Shown here: in pieces, positions 1 to 10,449 of the stretch
Layout: the number at the start of each line of letters is the position of its first letter
Numbering within the stretch: position 1 is the stretch's first letter
Assembly: GCF_010468565.1 (NCBI RefSeq)
Contig: NZ_WUEG01000017.1
Span: 1-57,750 of the forward strand
DNA from: Allomuricauda sp. TY007
GTDB taxonomy: Bacteria; Bacteroidota; Bacteroidia; Flavobacteriales; Flavobacteriaceae
Length of the DNA stretch: 57,750 nt
Direction: 5' to 3'
Position numbers and translations under genes: made by a program
The notes under the pieces: generated by a model
The model's input: only the letters and a program-made list of their open reading frames with translations
The model's database searches: none
What the model was told of the DNA's origin: nothing

Positions 1-98
1 TGGCGACGGGGCCCACCCCTTTCCATTCCGAACAGGGAAGTTAAGCCCGTTTGCGCCGATGGTACTGCCACACCAGGTGGGAGAGTAGGTCGCCGCCT
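1..98 (+). rRNA. rrf: 5S ribosomal RNA, 3' part
   Basis: The sequence matches the conserved 5S core: the loop around CCATTCCGAACAG, then GAAGTTAAGCCC, GCGCCGATGGTACTGC and the closing GTGGGAGAGTAGGTCGCCGCC. Roughly the first 15-20 bases of the gene lie outside the window, so it is cut by the left edge. It is presumably the end of a 16S-23S-5S operon and is followed at once by a hairpin terminator. The exact 3' end is uncertain by a few bases. Confidence 0.95.
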
Positions 99-103
99 TC
101 CTC

Positions 104-136
104 AAAGCCCTTCACAAACGTGAAGGGCTTTTTTGT
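104..136 (+). terminator. Rho-independent terminator of the rRNA operon
   Basis: A 12-bp inverted repeat (AAAGCCCTTCAC with GTGAAGGGCTTT, loop AAAC) is followed by a T-rich run. It lies 6 bases after the 5S rRNA end. Confidence 0.9.
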
Positions 137-179
137 TTTTAGATGGTAATATGGTTTGTTAACCACATCACACAACAAT

Positions 180-215
180 AAAAAAACTCCCCTAAGCAAA
201 AGCCTAGAGGAGTGA
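180..215 (-). terminator. Probable terminator of the gltBD operon
   Basis: Read on the minus strand, an imperfect hairpin (arms CTCCTCTAGGC and GCTTAGGGGAG) runs into seven Ts. It lies about 30 bases beyond the gltD stop codon, where the gltBD transcript should end. Confidence 0.7.
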
Positions 216-245
216 CGTAAGTTTAGTTGAGATTTACGTGCTTTT

Positions 246-1712
246 TTATACTCTGGGTAGATCTCCCTCACCTTTTAAGGGCAAATCCGATTTTCCCATT
301 AAATATGTATCCACGTAGTGTGCAGCTTCTCTTCCTTCAGAAATGGCCCAAACAATAAGTGATTGTCCTCTTCTTTGGTCGCCGGCCACAAAAACTCCGG
401 GAACATTGGTTTTATAATCGGCTGCAGAAGCCTTAATGTTGGTTCTTGGGTCCATTTCAAGATTTAGTTGATCAGCAACCGTAGTTTCCGACCCTGTAAA
501 GCCCAGAGCCAAAAGGACTAGATCACAGTCCCATTCTTTCTCTGTGCCCTCTACTTCTTTAAGCATGGGTCGTTGGCCAGGTTGCTTGATCCATTCAACT
601 TCTACAGTTACCAAACTTGTTACGTTGCCTTCTTTATTTGTATTGAACCTTTTCGTGGAAATGCTGAACACACGTTCGGCACCTTCTTTATGAGAAGAGC
701 TGGTGCGCAAACGCATAGGCCAAAAAGGCCATGGTTGTCCTTCTGGGCGGTCTGGTGTTCCTTTGGGCATGATTTCAAAATTTGTGACCGATATGGCCCC
801 TTGCCTTATGGATGTACCAATACAATCTGACCCTGTATCCCCGCCACCTATTACAATTACTTTTTTGCCCTTTGCAGAAATATCTTCTCCCTTAAATGGG
901 ATACCATCCACTTTTCTGTTGTTCTGCGGTAAAAAATCCATGGCTTGAACTACTCCTTTGGCATCTGCGCCAGGAACGGGAAGACTACGCCTAACCGTTG
1001 CTCCTCCACAAAGTACAATGGAATCAAATTCTTTTTGAAGTTCTGTTGCGGTGATATCCACTCCAACATGAACCCCATTTTTAAATTCAATGCCCTCTTG
1101 TTCCATTACCTCAAGTCTTCTGTCGATAACGTTTTTCTCCATCTTAAAATCTGGGATGCCATATCGTAATAGCCCACCGGGCTTTTCGTCCCTTTCGAAA
1201 ACAGTAACGGTATGGCCTGCACGATTCAATTGTTGAGCGGCAGCTAAACCTGCTGGTCCAGAGCCTATCACGGCCACTTTTTTTCCAGTTCGGGTCAATG
1301 GAGCTTCAGGTTTTACCCATCCGTTCTTAAAGGCTGTTTCTACGATGTTTTTTTCAATGTTTTCTATGGAAACGGCTGGCTCGTTGATTCCCAATACGCA
1401 TGCTTCTTCGCATGGTGCGGGACATAATCTTCCTGTAAATTCTGGAAAATTATTGGTTGAATGAAGTATCTCGGCAGCTTTTTCCCACTTTCCTTTGTAA
1501 ACTGCATCGTTAAAATCGGGAATTAAATTGCCCAAAGGACATCCGCTATGGCAAAATGGAATTCCACAATCCATACAACGGGCTCCTTGATTTTTTAATT
1601 CACTTTCTTTTAAAGGTTTTGTAAACTCCTTATAGTTTTTGATACGTTCTTTGACAGGGGCGTATGCTTCGTCCTTTCTGTCATATTCCAAAAATCCTGT
1701 AATCTTTCCCAT
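246..1712 (-). CDS. gltD: Glutamate synthase [NADPH] small (beta) subunit
   Basis: The 488-aa protein supplies electrons from NAD(P)H to the large GOGAT subunit, which makes two glutamates from glutamine and 2-oxoglutarate in the cytoplasm. The N-terminal domain holds two cysteine clusters for the low-potential iron-sulfur centres (CMDCGIPFCHSGCPLGN near residues 46-62 and CPAPCEEACVLG near 97-108). An FAD-binding GSGPAGLAAA motif lies near residue 150 and an NADPH-binding GGGDTGSDC near 290. Length and domain order are those of the family. It lies 8 bases after gltB, so the two are one operon, and a hairpin follows it. Nothing looks damaged. Confidence 0.97.
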   Translation of the reverse strand: MGKITGFLEYDRKDEAYAPVKERIKNYKEFTKPLKESELKNQGARCMDCGIPFCHSGCPLGNLIPDFNDAVYKGKWEKAAEILHSTNNFPEFTGRLCPAPCEEACVLGINEPAVSIENIEKNIVETAFKNGWVKPEAPLTRTGKKVAVIGSGPAGLAAAQQLNRAGHTVTVFERDEKPGGLLRYGIPDFKMEKNVIDRRLEVMEQEGIEFKNGVHVGVDITATELQKEFDSIVLCGGATVRRSLPVPGADAKGVVQAMDFLPQNNRKVDGIPFKGEDISAKGKKVIVIGGGDTGSDCIGTSIRQGAISVTNFEIMPKGTPDRPEGQPWPFWPMRLRTSSSHKEGAERVFSISTKRFNTNKEGNVTSLVTVEVEWIKQPGQRPMLKEVEGTEKEWDCDLVLLALGFTGSETTVADQLNLEMDPRTNIKASAADYKTNVPGVFVAGDQRRGQSLIVWAISEGREAAHYVDTYLMGKSDLPLKGEGDLPRV

Positions 1713-1720
1713 GTCTCAAA

Positions 1721-4700
1721 TTATAAGGTTTGCATTTTTTCTTCTTCTAATCTAATAAGTGCTTGACGGTATTCCTCTGGGAATACTTTAATGAACTTAG
1801 GAAGATATTTTTCCCAATTTTCAAGAATATTTTGTGCCAAAGGACTTAAGGTGGCATTGTAATGGTTTTCTATCAAATCTTTCAATTCTTTGATGTCTTT
1901 ATCCTCATCAACAGGAAGAAGATTTAAGTGGTCCCCGTTACAGTTTTGTCTGAATGTATTGTCCTTGTCGTAAACAAAGGCGATACCACCGCTCATACCT
2001 GCACCGAAATTTCTTCCAACTGAGCCAAGGATAACGGCAACGCCACCTGTCATATATTCACATCCGTGGTCGCCAATTCCTTCAACAACTGCTTTGGCCC
2101 CAGAGTTTCTTACGCAGAACCGCTCTCCTGCTTTACCGTTGATGTAGGCTTCACCCGAAGTGGCACCATATAAGGTGACATTTCCTGTGATAATGTTATC
2201 CTCTGGTTTTATGGTTGACTTAAAGGGCACTTTGATGACCAATTTAGCTCCTGACAAACCTTTTCCAAGATAATCGTTGGTGTTTCCGTTGACCACCATG
2301 GTAAGTCCTTTAGTAGCGAAAGCACCAAAACTTTGCCCAGCGGAACCTGTAAAGTTCAATCTCAAGGTGTTTTCAGGTAAGCCGTCCGCTCCATAAATTT
2401 TTGAAATCTCATTACTAATAATGGCCCCAACAGCTCTATCCGTATTGTAGATAGGGAAATCCAAAGTGGTTTTTTCCTTTCTAAATAGGGCAGGGTGGGC
2501 TTTGCCTATGATCTCAAATTCTATGGACTTGTCTATTTCGTGATATTGTTTTTCCGTATTGTGGAACTTGGTTCCTTCAGGTACATCAACCTGATAAAGA
2601 ATCGGTGTCAAGTCGATGCCTGCTGCTTTGTAATGTTCAATGGCCTTTTTTCTGTCCAATTTCTGAACCTGGCCCACCATTTCGTTCAATGTTCTAAAAC
2701 CAAGTTTGGCCATAATTTCACGAAGCTCTTGGGCCACAAAATACATGTAATTGACTACGTGCTCAGGTTTTCCTTCAAACTTTTTGCGAAGTTCAGGGTT
2801 CTGTGTGGCAATGCCCACGGGGCATGTGTTCAAATGGCATACACGCATCATTACACAGCCAGAAGCTACAAGCGGAGCCGTGGCAAATCCGAATTCCTCT
2901 GCTCCCAAAAGGCATGCGATTGCAACATCGCGACCAGTTTTTAACTGTCCGTCACATTCCAAGGTTACCCTGTTGCGTAGGTCGTTCAACACCAAAGTTT
3001 GTTGGGCTTCGGCAATTCCAAGTTCCCAAGGAAGTCCTGCATGTTTCAAAGAGGTTAAAGGTGATGCCCCAGTTCCTCCATCGAATCCTGAGATTAAAAT
3101 AACATCTGCCTTGGCTTTTGCGACACCTGCCGCCACGGTTCCCACACCAACTTCGGAAACTAATTTTACATTGATCCTTGCCTCTCTGTTAGCAGATTTT
3201 AAGTCGTAGATCAACTGTGATAAATCCTCAATGGAGTAAATATCGTGATGGGGAGGTGGAGAAATCAACCCAACATAAGGGGTCGAGTTCCTTGTTTTGG
3301 CAATGGCGGGGTTTACTTTTGGACCTGGCAACTGACCACCTTCACCTGGTTTTGCCCCTTGTGCCATTTTAATCTGGATTTCTTGGGCACTGGTTAGGTA
3401 GTTGGACGTTACCCCAAATCTACCTGAGGCCACCTGCTTGATGGCACTGTTTTTCCAGTCTCCGGTTTGACTTTTATAGAAACGAGCCGAATCCTCTCCT
3501 CCTTCACCCGAATTACTCTTGCCTCCAATTCGGTTCATGGCAATCGCAAGATTTTCGTGGGCTTCCTTGCTGATACTTCCGTAGGACATGGCCCCAGTTT
3601 TAAACCTTTTTACTATTTCTGTCCAAGGCTCAACTTCCTCAATGGGAATAGGGTCGTAGTTCGAGAATTCGAACAGTCCGCGGATAGTCATTAGGTGTTT
3701 GGATTGCTCATTGACCAGTTTGGAATACTCTTTATAAGTATCCGGCTCGTTATTGCGTACCGATTTTTGAAGCATGGCGACACTTAATGGATTGAACATG
3801 TGCTTCTCGCCATTTCTTCTCCATCGATACTCTCCGCCAACCTCAATATCGAGATTGGCTGCTATTTGCTGTGATAGGAATGCCTTTTTGTGGCGTTTGG
3901 TTACTTCTTTTTCTATTTCGTACAACCCAATTCCCTGAATACGGGTAGGGGTGTTTGGAAAATATTTGTCAACAACCGTGGTATTTATTCCGATACACTC
4001 GAAAAGTTGTGAACCTCGGTAGGAGTTAAGGGTAGATATCCCTATTTTGTTCATTACCTTGAGTATCCCCTTACCGATGGCCTTGTTGTAATTTTTGACC
4101 GCTTCTTCGAAAGTATAATCGGTAATGTCGTTCTCTTCGATTTGTTCCCCAATGATTTCGTTTACCAAATAAGGGTTGATGGCACTTGCTCCAAAACCGA
4201 ACAACAAGGCAAAATGATGCACTTCACGTGGTTCGGCAGATTCGATGATGATGCTTAATTTGGAGCGTTTGCCCAATTTTCTTAAGCCGCTGTTTACATA
4301 GGAACATGCCAAGAGCGCGGGTATTGGAGCCATTTCGGCACTCACCATTCTATCCGATAAGATGATGATGTTTGCATCATCATCAATGGCATCGGATGCT
4401 TGTTGTAAGATGGAGTCCAAAGCTTCTTCCAGTCCGTTGTGACCTTTGTTGATTTCATATAACATTGAAATGGATACAACTTTATAATCCGGACTGGCAT
4501 CGTAATTTTTGATTTTATCCAAATCCTCTTTGGAAATAACAGGGTTTTGGATTTTTAGCTTACGGCAGTGTAATTCCGAAAAATCAAAAATGTTATGGTC
4601 GCTTCCAAGTGTGAGACTGATATCTGTAATCAATTCTTCCCGAATACCATCCAATGGTGGGTTGGTTACCTGGGCAAATAGTTGCTTAAAGTAATTGTAG

Positions 4701-6229
4701 ATCAATTGCGGACGCTCGGAAAGTACGGCAATTGGGGTGTCGGAACCCATGGAACCAATGGGTTCTTTACCATTTTCTGCCATGGGCATTATAATGGTGT
4801 TGATGTCTTCTTGGGTATATCCAAAGGCCGTTCTTCGGGTTTGCAAAGGGAATTCGCCAAAGAAAACAGGGCAATCGTTATAAGGTATTTCCTTTAGGTG
4901 TACCAAGTTGTCCTTTAACCATTTTTTGTATGGATGCTTTTTGGCAATATGTTCTTTTATTTCCTCATCGTTCACAATTCTGCCTTCTTCCATGTTCACC
5001 AAGAACATTTTTCCGGGCTCCAATCTGCCATGGAATTCAATATCTTCAGGCTGTAGATCAACGACCCCCGTCTCAGAGGACATAATTACATATCCTTGTT
5101 TGGTAACTGAATATCTTGATGGACGAAGTCCGTTCCTGTCGAGTACGGCACCTATATAATTTCCATCGGTAAATGGAATGGATGCTGGTCCGTCCCATGG
5201 TTCCATGAGGCAGGAGTTGTATTCGTAAAATGCTCTTTTGGCCTCGGACATATCGGGGTTTTTTTCCCAGGCTTCGGGAACCAACATCATCATTACTTCG
5301 GGCAAGGAGCGACCTGTCATCAGGAGTAGTTCGACCACCATATCCATGCTTGCGGAGTCGGACTTAGCTGGCAATACAATGGGAAGTATCTTTTTAATGT
5401 CCTCACCAAACCAGTCACTTTCCATTAATTCTTCGCGCGAGCGCATACGGGAAACATTGCCTCGTAAAGTATTGATTTCTCCATTGTGGCACATGTATCT
5501 AAAGGGTTGAGCCAAATCCCACATTGGGAAAGTGTTGGTTGAGAATCTTTGGTGTACCAATGCCAAGCGGGTAACAACACGAGGATCTAAAAGATCTTCG
5601 TAATACCTGCTTATATCCTTTGGAACCAAAAGCCCTTTGAATATGATAATTTTTGTGGATAGGCTGGGCAGGTAGAAAAAATCCCTTTCCGATAGTTTGC
5701 TTTTTATTACGGTGTGCTCTGTAATTTTACGGGCGATAAAAAGTTTAAGATTGAACTGGAAATCATCCAAGTCTTTCCCTTTTGCTACAAAAACCTGCAT
5801 TACATAAGGTTCGGTTTCGGCAGCTATCCGCCCTGGAACGGAACGGTTAACGGGTACATCTCTCCAACCTAATAATTGAAGCCCTTGCTTAGCCATGTTT
5901 TCTTCAAGAACCTTTATGCAAAAACTACGCTGGTTTTGCTTTTGAGGTAGAAATACATTTCCTACGGCATATTCTCCTGCTTCTGGTAGATCAAAAGTGC
6001 AGGTGTCCACGAAAAAATCATGGGGTATATCAATCAAAATTCCTGCTCCGTCCCCAGTTTTCCCATCGGCACTCACGGCACCTCTGTGTTCCAATTTATC
6101 CAGAATTTCGAGGGCTTTGTGTATTATGTCGTTGGACTTAATTCCTTTTAGGCTGCAGATGAAACCTGCACCACAGTTATCATGCTCAAATTCTGGTAAG
6201 TATAAACCTTGTTTCTCCAATCTCATCAT
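1721..6229 (-). CDS. gltB: Glutamate synthase large (alpha) subunit
   Basis: This 1502-aa protein is the catalytic subunit of GOGAT. It has an N-terminal class-II glutamine amidotransferase domain, a central domain, an FMN-binding synthase domain, and a C-terminal beta-helix (GXGXG) domain. The amidotransferase nucleophile is Cys19 in [13 protein letters not shown], so a propeptide of about 18 residues must be removed. The 3Fe-4S ligands are in [19 protein letters not shown] near residues 1123-1134, and the synthase stretch [12 protein letters not shown] is present. The gene starts with tandem ATG codons. It is first in the gltBD operon and serves ammonium assimilation together with glutamine synthetase, which is not in this window. 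Confidence 0.97.
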   Translation of the reverse strand: MMRLEKQGLYLPEFEHDNCGAGFICSLKGIKSNDIIHKALEILDKLEHRGAVSADGKTGDGAGILIDIPHDFFVDTCTFDLPEAGEYAVGNVFLPQKQNQRSFCIKVLEENMAKQGLQLLGWRDVPVNRSVPGRIAAETEPYVMQVFVAKGKDLDDFQFNLKLFIARKITEHTVIKSKLSERDFFYLPSLSTKIIIFKGLLVPKDISRYYEDLLDPRVVTRLALVHQRFSTNTFPMWDLAQPFRYMCHNGEINTLRGNVSRMRSREELMESDWFGEDIKKILPIVLPAKSDSASMDMVVELLLMTGRSLPEVMMMLVPEAWEKNPDMSEAKRAFYEYNSCLMEPWDGPASIPFTDGNYIGAVLDRNGLRPSRYSVTKQGYVIMSSETGVVDLQPEDIEFHGRLEPGKMFLVNMEEGRIVNDEEIKEHIAKKHPYKKWLKDNLVHLKEIPYNDCPVFFGEFPLQTRRTAFGYTQEDINTIIMPMAENGKEPIGSMGSDTPIAVLSERPQLIYNYFKQLFAQVTNPPLDGIREELITDISLTLGSDHNIFDFSELHCRKLKIQNPVISKEDLDKIKNYDASPDYKVVSISMLYEINKGHNGLEEALDSILQQASDAIDDDANIIILSDRMVSAEMAPIPALLACSYVNSGLRKLGKRSKLSIIIESAEPREVHHFALLFGFGASAINPYLVNEIIGEQIEENDITDYTFEEAVKNYNKAIGKGILKVMNKIGISTLNSYRGSQLFECIGINTTVVDKYFPNTPTRIQGIGLYEIEKEVTKRHKKAFLSQQIAANLDIEVGGEYRWRRNGEKHMFNPLSVAMLQKSVRNNEPDTYKEYSKLVNEQSKHLMTIRGLFEFSNYDPIPIEEVEPWTEIVKRFKTGAMSYGSISKEAHENLAIAMNRIGGKSNSGEGGEDSARFYKSQTGDWKNSAIKQVASGRFGVTSNYLTSAQEIQIKMAQGAKPGEGGQLPGPKVNPAIAKTRNSTPYVGLISPPPHHDIYSIEDLSQLIYDLKSANREARINVKLVSEVGVGTVAAGVAKAKADVILISGFDGGTGASPLTSLKHAGLPWELGIAEAQQTLVLNDLRNRVTLECDGQLKTGRDVAIACLLGAEEFGFATAPLVASGCVMMRVCHLNTCPVGIATQNPELRKKFEGKPEHVVNYMYFVAQELREIMAKLGFRTLNEMVGQVQKLDRKKAIEHYKAAGIDLTPILYQVDVPEGTKFHNTEKQYHEIDKSIEFEIIGKAHPALFRKEKTTLDFPIYNTDRAVGAIISNEISKIYGADGLPENTLRLNFTGSAGQSFGAFATKGLTMVVNGNTNDYLGKGLSGAKLVIKVPFKSTIKPEDNIITGNVTLYGATSGEAYINGKAGERFCVRNSGAKAVVEGIGDHGCEYMTGGVAVILGSVGRNFGAGMSGGIAFVYDKDNTFRQNCNGDHLNLLPVDEDKDIKELKDLIENHYNATLSPLAQNILENWEKYLPKFIKVFPEEYRQALIRLEEEKMQTL

Positions 6230-6496
6230 TAACGTATTTCCTCAAAAATATCAAAATTGATATATAAATTATAAGGTTTTTATTGATTATCAGATAAATA
6301 ATCAACGTAATGTTTCAAAGGTTGAAAAAAACTCAATTTAGGAAAATTTGGAATCTTAAATTATCATTATATCAAATTGAGCAGCAAAAATGCTCTCTTC
6401 CCTTATTGAAAAAGAGTATTGGTAACACTAAGGCGTGTTTAGAGGCTTTTTGCTCCTTAAAAATATGGAGTGCGGTAAGTAAAAAGCGTTTTAGTG

Positions 6497-6531
6497 ATAA
6501 ACACCCCCCTATTTTTGGAGGGGTGTTTGTT
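6497..6531 (-). terminator. Hairpin after acyl-CoA dehydrogenase gene
   Basis: A strong GC-rich inverted repeat (AAACACCCC with GGGGTGTTT) begins a few bases after the stop codon of the acyl-CoA dehydrogenase gene. There is no long T-run on the minus side, so the mechanism is less sure than the position. The rest of the gap to gltB (6230-6496) shows no convincing gene. A 75-codon open frame there has no family resemblance. Confidence 0.6.
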
Positions 6532-6533
6532 GT

Positions 6534-7676
6534 TTAATCTTTAAGTATGCTTCTTGAGATTACAATTTTTTGGATTTCGGAGGTGCCTTCGTAAATCTGG
6601 GTGATTTTGGCATCCCGCATCAGGCGTTCTACATGGTATTCTTTTACATATCCGTTTCCACCATGTATTTGTACGGCCTCAACAGCGGTTTCCATTGCAA
6701 CTTCGGAAGCATATAGTTTGGCCATGGCTCCGGAAAGGGTATAATCGTTTCCTGCATCTTTATCGCATGCGGCTTGATAGACCAAATGGCGTGCTGCTTG
6801 AATTTTGGTGTGCATGTCCGCTAATTTAAAGGCAATGGCTTGGTGGTTCGAAATTTCTGTGCCAAAGGCTTTTCGCTGTTTGGAATACTGCAGTGCCAGT
6901 TCGTATGCCCCAGCTGCAATGCCCAGGGCCTGTGCTGCAATGCCTATTCTTCCGCCTGCCAAGGTCTTCATGGCAAACTTAAACCCAAAGCCATCTTCGC
7001 CTATACGGTTTTCTTTGGGCACTTTTACATCGTTGAACATTAAGGAGTGTGTATCGCTCCCCCGAATACCCAGTTTATTTTCTTTAGGGCCTATATCAAA
7101 ACCTTCCATGCCTTTCTCTACAATCAAGGCATTTATGCCGCGATGGCCTTTATCTCTGTCTGTTTGTGCAATTACCAAGTAAACCTCGGCCTGATTCCCA
7201 TTGGTGATCCAGTTTTTTGTTCCATTTAAGAGGTAATGGTCGCCTTTGTCCATGGCTGTTGTTTTTTGGGAAGTGGCGTCACTTCCTGCTTCAGGCTCCG
7301 AAAGGCAAAAGGCACCGATAATTTCTCCCGAGGCCAATGGGGTCAGGTATTTTTCTTTTTGTTCCTCTGTTCCGTAGGTTTCCAGTCCCCAACAAACCAA
7401 AGAATTGTTTACTGACACCATTACCGAAGCGGATGCATCAATTTTCGATAATTCTTCCATGGCCAATACGTAAGATAGAGTGTCAAGGCCGCTTCCACCA
7501 TATTTTTCGCTGACCATCATTCCTAAAAAACCCAGTTCTCCCATTTTTTTAACAAGGTCACTAGGAAATTTTTGGCTTTCGTCGCGTTCAATCACTCCGG
7601 GTAAAAGCTCATTTTGGGCAAAATCTTTTGCCGCTTGTTGTATCATTAACTGTTCTTCGGAAAGTGTGAAATCCAT
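6534..7676 (-). CDS. Acyl-CoA dehydrogenase
   Basis: A 380-aa FAD-dependent flavoprotein that introduces a trans-2,3 double bond into acyl-CoA in beta-oxidation or branched-chain amino-acid breakdown. It has the usual three domains: a helical N-terminus, a beta middle domain (CLSEPEAGSDATS and WITNG motifs near residues 125-165), and a helical C-terminus with RKAFGTEISNHQAIAFKLADM. The catalytic base is the Glu of YEGTSEIQ (about Glu363), the position used by short-chain/butyryl-type enzymes. Length is full. It is a single gene between the gltBD operon and nhaD, so substrate chain length cannot be inferred from context. Confidence 0.93.
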   Translation of the reverse strand: MDFTLSEEQLMIQQAAKDFAQNELLPGVIERDESQKFPSDLVKKMGELGFLGMMVSEKYGGSGLDTLSYVLAMEELSKIDASASVMVSVNNSLVCWGLETYGTEEQKEKYLTPLASGEIIGAFCLSEPEAGSDATSQKTTAMDKGDHYLLNGTKNWITNGNQAEVYLVIAQTDRDKGHRGINALIVEKGMEGFDIGPKENKLGIRGSDTHSLMFNDVKVPKENRIGEDGFGFKFAMKTLAGGRIGIAAQALGIAAGAYELALQYSKQRKAFGTEISNHQAIAFKLADMHTKIQAARHLVYQAACDKDAGNDYTLSGAMAKLYASEVAMETAVEAVQIHGGNGYVKEYHVERLMRDAKITQIYEGTSEIQKIVISRSILKD

Positions 7677-7912
7677 AAAACTGAATAATATTTAAAAACT
7701 ACCTGCAAATATAGCTTTACAATATTAATATTGTATAAATAAGTGTAAATAAATGAGAATGATTGAAATTTTAAATGTTTTTTTAAAAATAGGTATTTCT
7801 CTTTCACATTTTTTTATACCAATAAGATTATGCGGAAATATTCATTTTGAATATCTTTAGCCGCACAGATAACTACTCATAAATATTATTCCTTAATTAA
7901 ACCAAACTTAAC

Positions 7913-9301
7913 ATGGAGACCCTTTTAGTTGTCATTTTTGTAATTGGATATTTGGCAATTACCCTAGAACATAATTTAAAAATAGATAAACTTATTCCAG
8001 CCTTGGCCATGATGGCCATTTTGTGGGCCTTGATGGCTTTTGGGATAGATGGCTTTACCACATGGTTCGATTCTGGCAATCATGCATTGTTGGAAAACTT
8101 CGGGTCTTTTGGCCATGAGGAAAAAATGGAGCTGATGGAGGAGACTCTTTTGCATCATTTGGGTAAAACAGCAGAGATTTTGGTCTTCCTACTTGGTGCG
8201 ATGACCATTGTGGAGATTATCGACTATTTTGATGGGTTTGCCACCATAAAATCTTTTGTAAAAACAAGGAGCAAAAAGAAGATTCTTTGGATTTTCTCTT
8301 TCTTGGCATTTATTCTTTCTGCCATTATAGATAACCTTACAGCAACTATTGTATTGATTTCTATCCTTCAGAAAATTGTGAAGGACCGAGAAGTAAGGCT
8401 TTGGTATGCTGGTTTAATCATTATCGCTGCAAACGCAGGTGGCGCTTGGTCACCGATTGGAGATGTTACCACCACAATGTTGTGGATCGGCGATAAGGTG
8501 TCCACAGCTATGCTTATTGAGCATTTGTTGATACCATCTTTGGTTTGTATGCTTGTGCCTTCTTTTATTGCATCCTATCTCCCGGCTTTCAAAGGAGAAA
8601 TTGATGTAGATGAAGAAGAAGATGGAACGAACTCAAAATATGGCCCCAGAATGCTTTATTTGGGCTTGGCAGCCATTGTTTTTGTGCCGATTTTTAAAAC
8701 AGTGACCCATTTGCCGCCTTATGTGGGGATGATGTTGTCCTTGGCAGTAGTGGCTACTTTTGCTGAAATTTATAGTAACAAGAAAATCGCCATATCTTCC
8801 ATAGACCAAGAAAGTGATGACCATTCGCACCACAGTCCGGTGCATAGTGCCTTAACCAAGATAGAATTGCCCAGTATTTTGTTCTTCTTGGGTATTTTAA
8901 TGGCTGTGGCCGCTTTGGAATCTCTCGGTCTCTTGTTCAACTTTGCCGAAGGATTGAAGCAAGGAATGCCATTGATCGGAACAGAAATGGCGGGAACCCA
9001 AGTTTCCGACCTGGTTGTTGTACTATTGGGTATTGGTTCTGCAATTATAGATAATGTGCCTTTGGTAGCTGCCAGTTTGGGGATGTTCTCCGAGCCAATG
9101 GATGATCAATTGTGGCATTTTATCGCCTATTCGGCAGGAACGGGTGGAAGTATGCTCATAATTGGTTCGGCAGCAGGTGTTGTTGCCATGGGTATGGAGA
9201 AAATCGACTTCTTCTGGTATCTTAAAAAGATATCGTGGTTGGCCTTTTTAGGGTTCATTGCCGGAGCAATTTGCTTTATGGTGATGCGATATTTGTTCTA
9301 A
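7913..9301 (+). CDS. nhaD: Sodium/proton antiporter NhaD
   Basis: A 462-aa polytopic inner-membrane protein with about 12 hydrophobic segments. The sequence resembles the NhaD family of the ion-transporter superfamily, including the conserved blocks SAIIDNLTATIV (near residue 140) and SAIIDNVPLVAA (near residue 380), which are inverted-repeat counterparts within the fold. It exchanges external protons for cytoplasmic sodium or lithium, a common need in marine bacteria. The ATG at 7913 puts a hydrophobic segment at the N-terminus. A 236-base AT-rich gap precedes it. No partner gene is adjacent. Confidence 0.93.
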   Translation: METLLVVIFVIGYLAITLEHNLKIDKLIPALAMMAILWALMAFGIDGFTTWFDSGNHALLENFGSFGHEEKMELMEETLLHHLGKTAEILVFLLGAMTIVEIIDYFDGFATIKSFVKTRSKKKILWIFSFLAFILSAIIDNLTATIVLISILQKIVKDREVRLWYAGLIIIAANAGGAWSPIGDVTTTMLWIGDKVSTAMLIEHLLIPSLVCMLVPSFIASYLPAFKGEIDVDEEEDGTNSKYGPRMLYLGLAAIVFVPIFKTVTHLPPYVGMMLSLAVVATFAEIYSNKKIAISSIDQESDDHSHHSPVHSALTKIELPSILFFLGILMAVAALESLGLLFNFAEGLKQGMPLIGTEMAGTQVSDLVVVLLGIGSAIIDNVPLVAASLGMFSEPMDDQLWHFIAYSAGTGGSMLIIGSAAGVVAMGMEKIDFFWYLKKISWLAFLGFIAGAICFMVMRYLF

Positions 9302-9359
9302 AAAATACTTTAGTTCAAAAATCTCCGTTATAATTGCAACTTAAAATTGGGGATTTTAT

Positions 9360-10052
9360 ATGAATATTTTTCAAGAAGTAACGGAAGGTGCTGAGGCAAC
9401 AGCCTCAATTTCCGAAGAAAAGACCTTATCCGTAATAGATCTTATTGTAAATGGAGGAGCAGGGAGTGTTATAATCATTGTGGTGCTTTTTGTGCTTCTT
9501 TTTGTAGCCATGTATATTTATTTTGAACGCATTTTTGCCATCAAGGCGGCGTCCAAGATAGATAAGAATTTCATGAACCAGATTCGTGATCATATCAGCA
9601 ATGGCAAACTGGAAGCTGCAAAATTGTTATGTGCCCAAACGGATTCTCCGGTAGCGCGACTTATCGAAAAAGGGGTGGCCAGAATAGGCAAGCCTTTGGA
9701 CGACATTAACACTTCCATTGAAAACGCAGGTACACTTGAGGTGTACAAGCTCGAGAAGAATGTAAGTGTTTTGGCCACTGTTGCCGGCGCTGCACCAATG
9801 ATTGGTTTCTTAGGGACCGTAATTGGTATGATTTTGGCATTCCACGAAATGGCAAGTAGTGGCGGGCAGGCAGAAATGGGCTCATTGGCATCCGGTATCT
9901 ATACGGCAATGACCACTACGGTTGCCGGTTTGGTGGTTGGTATTATCGCGTACATTGGTTACAACCACTTGGTGAACAGGACCGATAAGGTAGTGCATCA
10001 AATGGAAGCCAATGCGGTAGAGTTCTTGGATCTTTTAAACGAACCTATATAA
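9360..10052 (+). CDS. exbB: MotA/TolQ/ExbB-family proton channel protein
   Basis: The 230-aa inner-membrane protein carries one transmembrane segment near residues 32-52 and two more in the C-terminal half. The conserved block ATVAGAAPMIGFLGTVIGM near residues 139-157 and TAMTTTVAGLVVGI near 182-195 are ExbB/TolQ hallmarks. With ExbD it forms the proton-driven motor that energizes TonB for outer-membrane uptake. It is the first gene of a tight exbB-exbD-tonB-folC run, with only 10 bases before the next ATG. TolQ cannot be excluded by sequence, but the neighbouring TonB-like gene supports ExbB. Confidence 0.93.
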   Translation: MNIFQEVTEGAEATASISEEKTLSVIDLIVNGGAGSVIIIVVLFVLLFVAMYIYFERIFAIKAASKIDKNFMNQIRDHISNGKLEAAKLLCAQTDSPVARLIEKGVARIGKPLDDINTSIENAGTLEVYKLEKNVSVLATVAGAAPMIGFLGTVIGMILAFHEMASSGGQAEMGSLASGIYTAMTTTVAGLVVGIIAYIGYNHLVNRTDKVVHQMEANAVEFLDLLNEPI

Positions 10053-10062
10053 ACCTTTGGCT

Positions 10063-10449
10063 ATGAAACTGAAGGGAAGAAACAAAATAAGCCCGGAATT
10101 CAGCATGTCATCAATGACGGACATTGTGTTCTTGTTGTTGGTGTTTTTCATGTTGACGTCCAATGCACCGAATGCGCTGGATTTGCTTTTGCCAAAGGCA
10201 AAGGGTAAATCGACGAACACACAGAATGTTTCGGTTACCATTGATAAGGATTTGAAATATTTTGTGAACAACGAGCAGATCAACAAAGAATACATTGAAA
10301 TTGAATTAAAAAAGGCACTTGAAGGTCAAGAAAAGCCGACAATCATCCTCAGAGCAGAAGAAAACGTGGCCATAAAAGAAGCGGTCAACGTAATGGACAT
10401 TGCCAACAGGAACAGTTACAAGGTTATCTTGGCAGTGCGGCCAAAATAA
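10063..10449 (+). CDS. exbD: ExbD/TolR-family biopolymer transport protein
   Basis: About 128 aa. A single transmembrane segment sits near residues 18-38, preceded by the conserved SSMTDIVFLLLVFFML block whose Asp carries protons. The periplasmic part ends in YKVILAVRPK. The ATG at 10063 is preferred over an upstream in-frame TTG at 10057. The stop codon overlaps the ATG of the following tonB-like gene by one base, which implies translational coupling. It is the partner of ExbB in the TonB energy-transducing complex. Confidence 0.92.
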   Translation: MKLKGRNKISPEFSMSSMTDIVFLLLVFFMLTSNAPNALDLLLPKAKGKSTNTQNVSVTIDKDLKYFVNNEQINKEYIEIELKKALEGQEKPTIILRAEENVAIKEAVNVMDIANRNSYKVILAVRPK